From positions 1-32,761 of the forward strand of contig JAGAPB010000114.1 in NCBI GenBank assembly GCA_017847995.1: DNA of 32,761 nt. The letters are read 5' to 3'. Positions 1 through 7,090 of this stretch are shown here, one piece after another. Each line of letters opens with the position of its first letter. Positions within the stretch are counted from its first letter, which is position 1. Source of the stretch: Oscillospiraceae bacterium (lineage in GTDB: Bacteria > Bacillota > Clostridia > Oscillospirales > Ruminococcaceae). Under the pieces are notes generated by a model, which saw only the letters and a program-made list of their open reading frames with translations, did not search any database and was not told the origin of the DNA. The position numbers and the translations under genes were made by a program.

Positions 1-2
1 CC

Positions 3-374
3 TGGAACTTCAAGGCCCCCATGGGGGACGACAGCACCGCCAAACGGTTCGAGGCCATGCAGGTGGCCCTGCGGCGTCTGGCCAAAAACCACCCCGGCCA
101 AACAGTGCTGATCGCCAGCCACGGCGGCGAACTGCGCCTGTTCAACTGCATTGCCCAGGGACTGGACATCACCCACATCGGCGAGATGGGCTGGGGGGAC
201 AACACCTGCCTTTCCTGCGCCGAATTTGATGAAGAGGGCAACGGACGCCTTCTTTTCAAAAACGATGTTTCCCACGTGGATGAAAGCATGATCACCCCCG
301 ACTTCTGGCTCATCAAGGATAAGCTGAAGGCCGAGCGTGACGCCCGCCGCGCCGCCCAAGGAGGTCAAAAATGA
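3..374 (+). CDS. histidine phosphatase family protein (5' end missing)
   Basis: The open frame enters from the left edge, so only the C-terminal ~123 residues are present; the ATG at 21 is probably internal because the frame is open upstream of it. The segment IASHGGELR matches the second conserved histidine region of the phosphoglycerate-mutase-like histidine phosphatase superfamily, where this His stabilises the phospho-histidine intermediate made by the N-terminal RHG motif, which lies outside the window. Family members remove phosphate from small metabolites such as sugar phosphates, adenosylcobalamin precursors or phosphoglycerate, and the substrate cannot be read from this fragment. The stop codon overlaps the ruvX start (ATGA at 371-374), so the two are almost certainly translationally coupled. 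No signal peptide or membrane segment is visible in the part present. Confidence 0.8.
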   Translation, partial: WNFKAPMGDDSTAKRFEAMQVALRRLAKNHPGQTVLIASHGGELRLFNCIAQGLDITHIGEMGWGDNTCLSCAEFDEEGNGRLLFKNDVSHVDESMITPDFWLIKDKLKAERDARRAAQGGQK

Positions 375-799
375 TCATCATGTCGGTCGACTTTGGCGAT
401 GCCCGCACCGGCATTGCCTGCTGCGACAAAACCGAAATGCTGGCCAGCCCGGTCTGCACCATCAACGAAACTTATATCGAAAACACCCTGAAAAAGGTGG
501 CTGAGGTAGCCAAAGAACGCAAGGCCGAAAAAATCATTGTGGGCCTGCCCCTGAACATGAACGGCAGCCGCGGCCCCCGTGCCGACCTGTGTGAAGAATT
601 TGCCCGCCGCCTGGCCGAGCTGGTGGAGGTTCCGGTGCGGATGTGGGATGAACGCAGCACCACCGTTACCGCCATCGGCTATTTGAACGAGACCAACACC
701 CGGGGCAAAAAGCGCAAGGCTGTGGTGGATAGGGTTGCCGCCACCATCATATTGGAAAGCTATTTGATGTACCGCAAAAACCACCCCGAAGAGGCATAA
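371..799 (+). CDS. ruvX: RuvX/YqgF putative Holliday junction resolvase / pre-16S rRNA nuclease
   Basis: The 142-residue protein has the usual length and RNase H-like fold signature of YqgF. DFGDARTGIA at residues 7-16 carries the first catalytic Asp, followed by GLPLNMNGS, then DERSTT, and a C-terminal VVDRVAA segment with the last acidic residue. The family is described both as a Holliday junction resolvase and as the nuclease maturing the 16S rRNA 5' end; the sequence does not decide between them. It acts in the cytoplasm. The start at 371 overlaps the preceding phosphatase stop by 4 bp, and its ribosome binding site (GGAGG at 360-364) lies inside that gene. All key residues look intact. 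A strong hairpin terminator follows within 10 bases of the stop. Confidence 0.93.
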   Translation: MIIMSVDFGDARTGIACCDKTEMLASPVCTINETYIENTLKKVAEVAKERKAEKIIVGLPLNMNGSRGPRADLCEEFARRLAELVEVPVRMWDERSTTVTAIGYLNETNTRGKKRKAVVDRVAATIILESYLMYRKNHPEEA

Positions 800-807
800 C
801 AAATAAA

Positions 808-854
808 AATAACCTCTATGGAAAAGCGATTGCTTTACTGCCATAGAGGTTATT
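808..854. terminator. bidirectional intrinsic terminator between ruvX and the XRE gene
   Basis: A perfect 14-bp stem pairs 808-821 with 841-854 around a 19-nt loop, with T-runs on both strands. It ends ruvX transcription and, on the other strand, overlaps the last codon and stop of the XRE gene at 850. Confidence 0.88.
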
Positions 855-1113
855 TTTTTGAGTTCAAATCGAAATAGGATTTGTCTGGGCTTCCTTGTTT
901 TCGCTTTTTATCGATGCTTACCCCCAACAAAAAGTCTGCCGACACATTGTAGAACCCACAAAGGGTCAGCAGGTGATGGATGGGCATTTCGTTTGCACCG
1001 CGTTCATAGCGGGCATACCTGGTTTGAGAGGTGCCAAGAACCTGGGCAACCTGAGTTTGGGTAAGGTCGTTATCCTCGCGCAAAGCACGAAGACGGTCTA
1101 GAAAAGACAACAT
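850..1113 (-). CDS. XRE-family helix-turn-helix transcriptional regulator
   Basis: This is an 87-residue single-domain DNA-binding protein of the Cro/C1 (XRE) type. The HTH spans about residues 4-62: LTQTQVAQVLGTS is the first helix and turn, and TRYARYERGANEMP is the recognition helix region. The segment after it (LLTLCGFYNVSADFLLG) is the typical closing helix. A basic tail of about 20 residues follows. I chose the ATG at 1113 because AAGGTG lies 6 bases upstream; a GTG at 1122 is in frame but has no ribosome binding site. The gene diverges from the lipoprotein gene at 1260, and the shared gap contains repeated TTTACT/AGTAAA half-sites (1153-1185) that could be its operator. The stop lies inside the terminator stem. 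Its target genes are unknown; local autoregulation is an inference. Confidence 0.85.
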   Translation of the reverse strand: MLSFLDRLRALREDNDLTQTQVAQVLGTSQTRYARYERGANEMPIHHLLTLCGFYNVSADFLLGVSIDKKRKQGSPDKSYFDLNSKK

Positions 1114-1152
1114 ATCATTCACCTTGCTACTGTTTTATCCATAGTGTATCAA

Positions 1153-1185
1153 AGTAAAGATATTTACTATTGACTTTAGTAAATA
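1153..1185. promoter_or_regulatory. dyad-symmetric operator candidate between XRE gene and lipoprotein gene
   Basis: Three TTTACT/AGTAAA half-sites are spaced at 1153-1158, 1163-1168 and 1178-1183. The last two belong to a perfect 9-bp inverted repeat (1161-1169 and 1177-1185, 7-bp spacer) that covers the -35 box of the lipoprotein promoter. This layout fits a repressor site for the adjacent XRE protein; the pairing of protein and site is inferred. Confidence 0.5.
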
Positions 1186-1198
1186 AATTTATTAAAAT
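1170..1198 (+). promoter_or_regulatory. sigma-A type promoter of the lipoprotein gene at 1260
   Basis: TTGACT (1170-1175) and TAAAAT (1193-1198) are separated by exactly 17 bp, giving a leader of roughly 55 nt before the ATG at 1260. Confidence 0.65.
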
Positions 1199-1259
1199 AA
1201 ATCATAAAGAAACGTTTCTGCCATATTATAATTAAAGACTTAAAAAGGAAGTGAAACCA

Positions 1260-1913
1260 ATGAAAAAACTCCTTGCTATCTTGTTGACCTTGCTGATGAT
1301 CCTTTCGCTGGCTGCCTGCGGCGCCGCCCCCGAAGCCCCGGCCGCAGAACCCGAGGCACCCGCCGAGGAAGAATTTGAAGAACCTGCGGCAGACCCCAAC
1401 GGCCGCATTGCCGCCACCGAATATACCTACGACTGCACCGAGGAAGGTGTGGTCATCGAAAATCAGATCTTTTCCGAGCCGGTCACCCTGAATGTACAGG
1501 CCGGCAGCACCGTGCAGCTTTTGAACTGTGTATTTGAACAGGACGTTACCTACAACGGCACCAGCGGCAGCATTGTGGTTTTTGACGAGGGCTGTGAACT
1601 GGCTGAAGATGTGGTGGTGCATCTGGTTGACCCCGAAAAGGAAGCTACCATGGATACCACCCTGCCCCGCATCGTCACCCTCCATTCCCTTGCAGTGGAA
1701 GTGGCGGGCAGAGGCAACGTAGTTGCAGCGGGCGCAGAACTGGAACTGGTCATCAACGGCCAGAACTACACCATGAAAGACTGCCAATACACCTTTGACC
1801 CCGAAACCGGAGAGCAGATGGAAGCCGATCCCTCGGCCGAATACAATATTTTTGCCGTGGCCAATTGGTACGAAAACGGCGAGCATGTTGTATTTACTTT
1901 TGCAGAATTTTAA
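1260..1913 (+). CDS. lipoprotein of unknown function
   Basis: The 217-residue protein has a basic start, a hydrophobic core and the lipobox LAAC at about residues 15-18, so it should be lipid-anchored on the outer face of the membrane. A Pro/Ala/Glu-rich stalk of about 25 residues follows, then an Asp/Glu- and Val-rich domain with short alternating hydrophobic stretches (VTLNVQAGSTVQLLNCVFEQ and similar) suggesting a beta-rich fold, possibly beta-helix-like. I do not recognise the domain. The ATG at 1260 was chosen because AAGGAAG (1245-1251) sits 8 bases upstream; an in-frame GTG at 1251 overlaps that site. The gene is monocistronic: it has its own promoter at 1170-1198 and a terminator at 1937-1969. 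Divergence from an XRE regulator suggests repression by it. Confidence 0.85.
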   Translation: MKKLLAILLTLLMILSLAACGAAPEAPAAEPEAPAEEEFEEPAADPNGRIAATEYTYDCTEEGVVIENQIFSEPVTLNVQAGSTVQLLNCVFEQDVTYNGTSGSIVVFDEGCELAEDVVVHLVDPEKEATMDTTLPRIVTLHSLAVEVAGRGNVVAAGAELELVINGQNYTMKDCQYTFDPETGEQMEADPSAEYNIFAVANWYENGEHVVFTFAEF

Positions 1914-1936
1914 TGAGATTCTTTGAATAGCAAATG

Positions 1937-1969
1937 AAAAGTCCCCGTATCGTTGATACGGGGACTTTT
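1937..1969. terminator. bidirectional intrinsic terminator (lipoprotein / MerR gene)
   Basis: A perfect 15-bp stem pairs 1937-1951 with 1955-1969 around a GTT loop. Poly-T on the plus strand and poly-A upstream (T-rich on the minus strand) let it serve both converging genes. Confidence 0.92.
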
Positions 1970-1972
1970 TTT

Positions 1973-2698
1973 TCATTTGCTTTGGCAGTAAATTTCAATG
2001 GCCTGGTGGGCAAACCGGGCGGTGCCGGCGCCTGCGGCGCTGTCGATGTTTTCGGTAAAGCTGCCGCCCCCGGCGTACATCTGGCCCAATCCCCGCAGAA
2101 TTTGGGGGGTGCAGGTGTAAAAGTGGGCGGTGATGAATTCCTGCAGCTCTTTCACCAAGGATTGCGCTTCATCGGCGGCGGGGTCTTTGCCCTCCAGTCT
2201 GCCCATGCGGATGAAAATATCCATCAGGCCGTCATTTAAAGATTCTTCTTCGTCCTTGCCCCGGCCTTTGGCTTTGTCCAGATATTCCTGATAGGCGGGG
2301 GTATTGCCCCACATGGCCCGGGCCTGTGCCACATAGTCGTCCATTTTTTCATAGTCAGCTTTGTTCATGGTAATATGCTTCACTCCTGTGCAGCCGGCGT
2401 ATTGGGCCAGCATGATGAGATTTTCCAGGTGCTTTTTTTGCAGGGTCAGCAGCTCCACCTGCTGTTCCAGCGCCCGGGTGCGGTCAAAGTCGGGGGCGTC
2501 GATGATGATTGGAATGTCTTTCAGCGGGAATTGCAGCTCCCGGAAGAACAAAATGAGCTGCAGCCGCTCCAGATCCTTTTGGGTGTACTGGCGGTAGCCG
2601 CTTGGGCTGCGGCTGGGGCGCAGCAGCCCGATGTTGTCATAGTGGTGCAGGGTGCGCACGCTCACCCCGGACAGTTTGCTGATCTCTTTCACGGTCAT
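1973..2698 (-). CDS. MerR-family regulator with TipAS-like ligand-binding domain
   Basis: The 241-residue protein begins with a MerR winged HTH: MTVKEISKLSGVSVRTLHHY at residues 1-20, then DNIGLLRPSRSPSGYRQY and a second helix pair. A long coiled-coil dimerisation helix lies around residues 75-108 (ALEQQVELLTLQKKHLENL). The C-terminal part (about 110-235) has the layout of the TipAS antibiotic-recognition domain, with a DYVAQARAMWGNTPAYQEY-type helix and a C-terminal helical bundle. TipAL/Mta-type proteins untwist a long-spacer promoter when they bind a hydrophobic or thiopeptide ligand and switch on drug-efflux or their own genes. Its own promoter at 2728-2758 has the 19-bp spacer expected for a MerR target, which supports autoregulation. 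No efflux gene is adjacent, so the regulon is unknown. The stop codon is at the edge of the shared terminator. Confidence 0.92.
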   Translation of the reverse strand: MTVKEISKLSGVSVRTLHHYDNIGLLRPSRSPSGYRQYTQKDLERLQLILFFRELQFPLKDIPIIIDAPDFDRTRALEQQVELLTLQKKHLENLIMLAQYAGCTGVKHITMNKADYEKMDDYVAQARAMWGNTPAYQEYLDKAKGRGKDEEESLNDGLMDIFIRMGRLEGKDPAADEAQSLVKELQEFITAHFYTCTPQILRGLGQMYAGGGSFTENIDSAAGAGTARFAHQAIEIYCQSK

Positions 2699-2727
2699 TT
2701 TAGTCGCTGCCCCCTTTCTTTGTATTT

Positions 2728-2758
2728 AGTATAGCCCATCACGCGGGGAGAGGGTCAA
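2728..2758 (-). promoter_or_regulatory. long-spacer MerR-type promoter
   Basis: Read on the minus strand, TTGACC (2758-2753) and TATACT (2733-2728) are 19 bp apart instead of 17. MerR activators distort exactly such promoters to bring the boxes into register. The spacer has a partial CCC...GGG dyad. Confidence 0.7.
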
Positions 2759-2778
2759 TAGGAAAATGCAAAAAAAAT

Positions 2779-2807
2779 TCCCCCGCAAAGCCTTTTGCTG
2801 CGGGGGA
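2779..2807 (-). terminator. intrinsic terminator of the ddl-murI-argS operon
   Basis: A 9-bp GC-rich stem pairs 2779-2787 with 2799-2807 and is followed on the minus strand by a run of eight T. It closes the operon after the MetH-like gene. Confidence 0.85.
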
Positions 2808-2817
2808 TGTGTTTTTA

Positions 2818-3975
2818 TCAGATGACAACCGCGCCGTAGCGGGCGGCAATTTCCTCCAGTTCTTCCCGTTCCAGCAGGCTGCGGCTATCCAGCGCGGCAC
2901 GGCCGGGGTAATAGAACAGGGCACGGTCCAGCGTTTCGGGGTCATCGGAAAGGAAGGCCACCGGCAGGCCCAGCAGATAGCTGTTGCGGGCAAACCGCAC
3001 GCCGTCGTCGGGGGTCTCCAGCCGGATGCACAGCACGTCGGCACCCAGGTCCTCCTGGGCTAGCAGGTCTTCGCTCATGTCCTCGGCACAGTCGATAGGC
3101 TCCGAAATATCCAGGTCGGCGTCCAAAAAGAAGGTCTGGTTGTGGGTGCACAACAGGATGTCGTCCTCGTCATCCCAGCGCTTTACCTCCTGGGTCAGAT
3201 GCTCCAGGGCATCCCGCACCGCCAACAGATGGCTGCTGCGGGCGCCAAAGCCGCCGCCGCAGATCTCCACCCCAAGGCGGACAAAGCGTTCGACCAGCTC
3301 CTCATATTCGGCGGGGGTCATCACCTCGCCCTGTTCGCCGTCCTCTTCTTCGGTCAAACATTCGGGCCGGGCGTAAAGGGGGATGGCGGCATAGGGGGCA
3401 ATGCGTTCCAGGCTGGGCAAAATCAGCTCGCCGCTGTCGGGCCGGCCAAAGCCAAAGGCGGCAGCTCCCAGCGACTGCAGGGTGATAAAGGTGGCCAGCA
3501 CGTCGGTGCCGTCCTCCATATCCTCGCCCTCCCGGTCGATGTCGGCCCCCACCCAAACGGGCAGGCCGCAGCGCCGCGCGCCCAGGATGGCGGCACGGGC
3601 CTCGGTGATGCTGGGCATGCGGGTAAACAGCAGCACGTCGCAGCCGGCGGCTTTCATTTTTTCGGCACAGTCGGCATAGCGGTTTACGGTATGGCCAAAG
3701 GGGGTGGTGTGGTCGTCGTATTCCTCAAAGGGGTCCTCGTCCTCGGTTTCCAGGCCAAAGGCCTGGCGGCCGCCCACGATCAGCAGCCGGGGGCCGTATT
3801 TTTGGCGGGCGGCGGCTACCGCCTCGCTCAGCGCCCGGAAGGAGCTGTGCTCGTGGTCCAGCACGCCAAAGTCGAACTGCAAGGCAGGGGTGACGCTGTC
3901 TTCGGCGTCAAAGGTGGTCAGCACTTTTTGCTGTTCCTGGGTCAACAGAAGAATGGGCCTTCGTCGGTCGTCCAT
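2818..3975 (-). CDS. degenerate MetH-like protein: homocysteine S-methyltransferase-like plus truncated pterin-binding-like domain
   Basis: The 385-residue protein resembles the first two modules of methionine synthase MetH. Residues ~30-255 look like the homocysteine S-methyltransferase barrel, but the zinc site is gone: CGGGFGARSSH at 239-249 stands where the family has GGCCG followed by a conserved H, so both cysteines are replaced by Gly and Phe, and the earlier Gly-Asn-Cys position reads GFGRP (~170). Residues ~275-385 resemble the start of the pterin-binding barrel (DDPETLDRALFYYPGR; ARYGAVVI at the C-terminus), and the protein stops about half-way through that fold. No cobalamin or activation domain is present. 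It therefore probably does not methylate homocysteine and may be a regulatory or binding relic. It is last in the ddl-murI-DUF1934-argS operon, 42 bp after argS. The ribosome binding site GGAGG is about 12 bases from the ATG, longer than usual. Family assignment is by recalled motifs only. Confidence 0.6.
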   Translation of the reverse strand: MDDRRRPILLLTQEQQKVLTTFDAEDSVTPALQFDFGVLDHEHSSFRALSEAVAAARQKYGPRLLIVGGRQAFGLETEDEDPFEEYDDHTTPFGHTVNRYADCAEKMKAAGCDVLLFTRMPSITEARAAILGARRCGLPVWVGADIDREGEDMEDGTDVLATFITLQSLGAAAFGFGRPDSGELILPSLERIAPYAAIPLYARPECLTEEEDGEQGEVMTPAEYEELVERFVRLGVEICGGGFGARSSHLLAVRDALEHLTQEVKRWDDEDDILLCTHNQTFFLDADLDISEPIDCAEDMSEDLLAQEDLGADVLCIRLETPDDGVRFARNSYLLGLPVAFLSDDPETLDRALFYYPGRAALDSRSLLEREELEEIAARYGAVVI

Positions 3976-4017
3976 AGTTGCGGTTGGTCCTCCTTGAAAA
4001 GTGGTTGGGCTTCAAGA

Positions 4018-5760
4018 TCACATGGTTTCGGGGGCTTCCACCTTCAGCAGGCAAAGCATATTGCGCAGCACGGTGCGCACCGCCAGACACAGCTGCATGC
4101 GGCAGGGCACCAGGGCGGGGTCGTCGCACTTGACACGGCAGGCGTTATAGAACTTGTGGAACAGGGTGGCCACTTCGATGGCGTACTTGGTCAGGCGGGC
4201 AGGGTCATAGAAGCGGGCGGCCTCCACGATCTCGTCGGCCATGGCGCCCAGGCGGCGCAGCAGTTCCCGTTCTTCGCCGGTGCACAGCAGGCTCAGGTCG
4301 CAGTTTTCCAGGGGCTGGGGTTCAATGCCCTCGGCAGCCAGGTTCTTCAGGATGCTGCAGATGCGGGCGTGGGCGTACTGCACATAGTACACGGGGTTCT
4401 GGTTGGACTGTTCCACCGCCAGGTCCAGGTCGAAGTCCAGGGTGGAGCCGGGTTCCCGCAGGTTGAAGATGAAGCGGGCGGCATCCACGGGCACCTCTTC
4501 CAGCAGGTCGGTGAGGGTGATGGCCTTGCCGGTGCGCTTGCTCATCTTAACAGGCTTGCCGTCCTTCATCAGGCGCACCAACTGCATCAGCACGATATCC
4601 AGCTTTTCGCCATCCAGGCCAACGGCGTCCAGGGCGCCCTTCATGCGGGCCACGTGGCCGTGGTGGTCGGCGCCCCATACGTTGATAACACGGTCAAAGC
4701 CGCGTTCGGCAAATTTATTGTAGTGGTAAGCGATGTCGGCGGCAAAATAGGTGGGGTTGCCGTTGGCGCGCACCAGCACGTCGTCCTTCAGTTCCAGCAG
4801 GGCGATCTGTTCGTCGGTCTTGCCCTGTTCCTTCAGCTTTTTGGTCAGCACCTCGGCGTTTTTATACCACAGGGCGCCGTCCTTTTCATAGGTCATGCCG
4901 TTGGCAGAAAGGGTGTCGATGACCTTCTGCACAGCGCCGCTGTTGTGCAGGTCGCTTTCCATAAACCAAACGTCATAGTTGATGCGGTAGGTGTCCATGT
5001 CGGCGCGCATCTTGGCCAGGTTCTTGGGCAGGGCATAGGCCACCATGTCGGCCTTGAGCTGTTCCAGGTCGCCTTCCACATACTTGTCGCCATTGATTTC
5101 GGCAAAGGCGGCGGCGTGGACCTTGATGTCCTCGCCCTGATAGCAATCCTCGGGCATGGGAACCTCTTCTTCGCCCTTGTAGATCTGCAGATAGCGGGTG
5201 GCCAGCGAAAGACCGAACTTTTCGATCTGGTTGCCGGCGTCGTTTACATAGAATTCGCGGGTGACATCATAGCCTGCCCAGTCCAGAGCGGCTGCCAGGC
5301 AGTCGCCCATGGCGCCGCCGCGGGCGTTGCCCATGTGCATGGGGCCGGTGGGGTTGGCCGAAACAAATTCCACCATGTACTTCTGGCCCTTGCCATAATC
5401 GCTGCGGCCATAGGCTTCGCCCTCGGCATGGATGGTGGTGAGAATGTTGACAAACCACTGCTGGCCCACAAACAGGTTGATGAAGCCGGGGCCGGCAATC
5501 TCCCAGCGCTCAAAGGGGGTGCCTTCCAGGCTCAGGCGTTGGCAGATGGCTTCGGCAATTTTGCGGGGAGCCATGCCGAAGGCACGGGCGCCGGCCATGG
5601 CGGCGTTGGTGGCAAAGTCGCCCTTGGTGGTGTCGCCGGGAATTTCAACAACAAATTCGGGCAGGGGGGCATCCTTCAGGGCACCCTCGGCAATGGCTTT
5701 TTCCATTGCGGCCCGGATCATGCTGCGCAGTTGTTCGGAAGTGTCGCGGATGATGTTCAT
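4018..5760 (-). CDS. argS: arginyl-tRNA synthetase
   Basis: ArgS charges tRNA-Arg with arginine using ATP in the cytoplasm. The 580-residue length is normal for the class I enzyme. The N-terminal Add-1 domain (about 1-110) recognises the tRNA D-loop. The HIGH signature appears as HMGN at 142-145 within a SANPTGPMHMGN context, and the KMSKS loop is KMSKRTG at 405-411, which is typical of bacterial ArgS enzymes that keep this loop. The C-terminal DALR anticodon-binding domain ends in KVEAPETM. AAGGAG lies 8 bases upstream of the ATG. It follows the DUF1934 gene by 49 bp in the same minus-strand operon, an order that resembles the ywiB-argS pair of Bacillus. Nothing appears damaged. Confidence 0.97.
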   Translation of the reverse strand: MNIIRDTSEQLRSMIRAAMEKAIAEGALKDAPLPEFVVEIPGDTTKGDFATNAAMAGARAFGMAPRKIAEAICQRLSLEGTPFERWEIAGPGFINLFVGQQWFVNILTTIHAEGEAYGRSDYGKGQKYMVEFVSANPTGPMHMGNARGGAMGDCLAAALDWAGYDVTREFYVNDAGNQIEKFGLSLATRYLQIYKGEEEVPMPEDCYQGEDIKVHAAAFAEINGDKYVEGDLEQLKADMVAYALPKNLAKMRADMDTYRINYDVWFMESDLHNSGAVQKVIDTLSANGMTYEKDGALWYKNAEVLTKKLKEQGKTDEQIALLELKDDVLVRANGNPTYFAADIAYHYNKFAERGFDRVINVWGADHHGHVARMKGALDAVGLDGEKLDIVLMQLVRLMKDGKPVKMSKRTGKAITLTDLLEEVPVDAARFIFNLREPGSTLDFDLDLAVEQSNQNPVYYVQYAHARICSILKNLAAEGIEPQPLENCDLSLLCTGEERELLRRLGAMADEIVEAARFYDPARLTKYAIEVATLFHKFYNACRVKCDDPALVPCRMQLCLAVRTVLRNMLCLLKVEAPETM

Positions 5761-5809
5761 AAAGAAAACTCCTTATATATTCTAACGTCCTGTGTTTTGT
5801 TTGCTGTTT

Positions 5810-6247
5810 TTAGTTTTCGGGCTGGCGCACCGTGATGGTCACCGTGTTTTCGCTGGCAAGGCTGGTGTTTACATCCAGCGAGTAGCCAAAGCCCAGCTCG
5901 CCCCCCTCTTCGGTAAGGGTGGAGTGGATGTAGTCGCCCGAAACGCCGATGATGATGCTGCCATAGCCGGTGTCGTAGGTGCACTGGTGGCGCATGCCCC
6001 GTTCGATGATCAGCTGGGAGCTGGTGTTGCCCAGACGGGTCATGGTGACACGGCGCAGGCCGTCCTCCACCTCCACAATGGTGCGGTTGCCCTCAAAGCC
6101 GGTGGCTTCCGATTCATCGTAGGCCACGCACCAGCTGTTGGCGGCGCGGTAAAAGTTGCCGGTGGTAAACAGCTCCACCTCGTCGCTTTCGCCATCCTCG
6201 TCACGCTGGGTGCCAACGATGGTGATCAAAAATTCCTTGTCTTCCAT
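5810..6247 (-). CDS. DUF1934 (YwiB-like) beta-barrel protein
   Basis: The 145-residue cytoplasmic protein matches the DUF1934 family: an opening EFLITIVGTQRDEDGESDEVELFTTG, a central run of beta strands with GFEGNRTIVEV, and a C-terminal GELGFGYSLDVN with a basic-residue-poor end. The fold is a small lipocalin-like barrel whose ligand is not known. The ATG at 6247 is preferred because GGAGG lies 4 bases upstream; an in-frame TTG at 6262 would place that Shine-Dalgarno inside the gene. It starts 12 bp after the murI stop and precedes argS, matching its habitual place beside argS in Firmicutes. I know of no assigned biochemical role. Confidence 0.85.
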   Translation of the reverse strand: MEDKEFLITIVGTQRDEDGESDEVELFTTGNFYRAANSWCVAYDESEATGFEGNRTIVEVEDGLRRVTMTRLGNTSSQLIIERGMRHQCTYDTGYGSIIIGVSGDYIHSTLTEEGGELGFGYSLDVNTSLASENTVTITVRQPEN

Positions 6248-6258
6248 GGTTCCTCCAA

Positions 6259-7074
6259 TCAAAGGGTGTCAACCTCCACCCGGCTTACCCGGTGGCCGAT
6301 GGTGTCACCCAAAAACAGCTCGGCGGTGGGCACAAAGCCCTCCACGTCATCGCTGACATAAAACTTGCACTGAGATTGCTGGGCGGGGTCGCACAACAGG
6401 TCATGGGTGGTCAAAAAAGCCTGTACATGGCGGGCCACCTCCCGGCCCGAATCCACCAGTTCCACCTGATAGTCAAAGTATTCGTTGATCAGGTCATAGA
6501 ACAGGGGAAAGTGGGTGCAGCCCAAAATCAGGGTGTCGATGCCCTCTTTTTTCAGGGGCTCCAGGTACATGGCCACCGCCTCGCGGGCAATGACATTGTC
6601 GGATTTGGCCAGACCGGCTTCAGCAATGGGCACCAGCAGGGGGCAGGCGTTGCCAAAGATGCGGGCCTCGGGCCGAATGGAGCGAATGGCCCGTGCCAAA
6701 GCGCCGCTGCGGATGGTGGCGGCGGTGCCGATGATGCCAATGCGGCCATTGGTGCTGCGGGCGCAGGCCGCCTGGGCGGCGGGCAGCAGCACGCCGGTGC
6801 TGGGCAGGGCGGCCTCTTCGCTCAGCTCCTTGCCCAAAACCGAGCTGACCGTGCCGCAGGCGCAGACGATCATTTTGACATCGTGGCTTTGCAAAAAGCG
6901 GATGTCCTGGTGGGCATAGCGGGCAATGACCTCCTTGCCGCGGCTGCCATAGGGCACGCGGCCGGTGTCGCCAAAGTATACGATATTTTCGTTGGGCAGC
7001 AGCCGGCGGAGTTCCCGCACGGCGGTCAGGCCGCCCAGGCCCGAGTCAAATACGCCAATGGCGCGGTTGTCCAT
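6259..7074 (-). CDS. murI: glutamate racemase
   Basis: MurI interconverts L- and D-glutamate, supplying D-Glu for peptidoglycan stem peptides. The 271-residue protein carries the DSGLGG motif at 10-15, the first catalytic cysteine C73 (CACGTVSS), and the second catalytic cysteine C186 (LGCTHFP). The first motif is usually ACNT; here the Asn is Gly, a variation noted below. The ATG at 7074 is chosen because GGGAGGA is about 7 bases upstream; an in-frame GTG at 7101 lies before this site. The gene follows ddl by 16 bp, so the operon supplies both D-Glu and D-Ala-D-Ala. No membrane segment is present. Confidence 0.95.
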   Translation of the reverse strand: MDNRAIGVFDSGLGGLTAVRELRRLLPNENIVYFGDTGRVPYGSRGKEVIARYAHQDIRFLQSHDVKMIVCACGTVSSVLGKELSEEAALPSTGVLLPAAQAACARSTNGRIGIIGTAATIRSGALARAIRSIRPEARIFGNACPLLVPIAEAGLAKSDNVIAREAVAMYLEPLKKEGIDTLILGCTHFPLFYDLINEYFDYQVELVDSGREVARHVQAFLTTHDLLCDPAQQSQCKFYVSDDVEGFVPTAELFLGDTIGHRVSRVEVDTL

Positions 7075-7090
7075 GGTCCATTCCTCCCTG

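Noticed and set aside
3142-5835. Long open frame on the plus strand opposite argS and the MetH-like gene
   Set aside because: It lies entirely antisense to two well-recognised genes, gives a low-complexity Gly/His/Val-rich translation and has no ribosome binding site; it is a product of high third-position GC.
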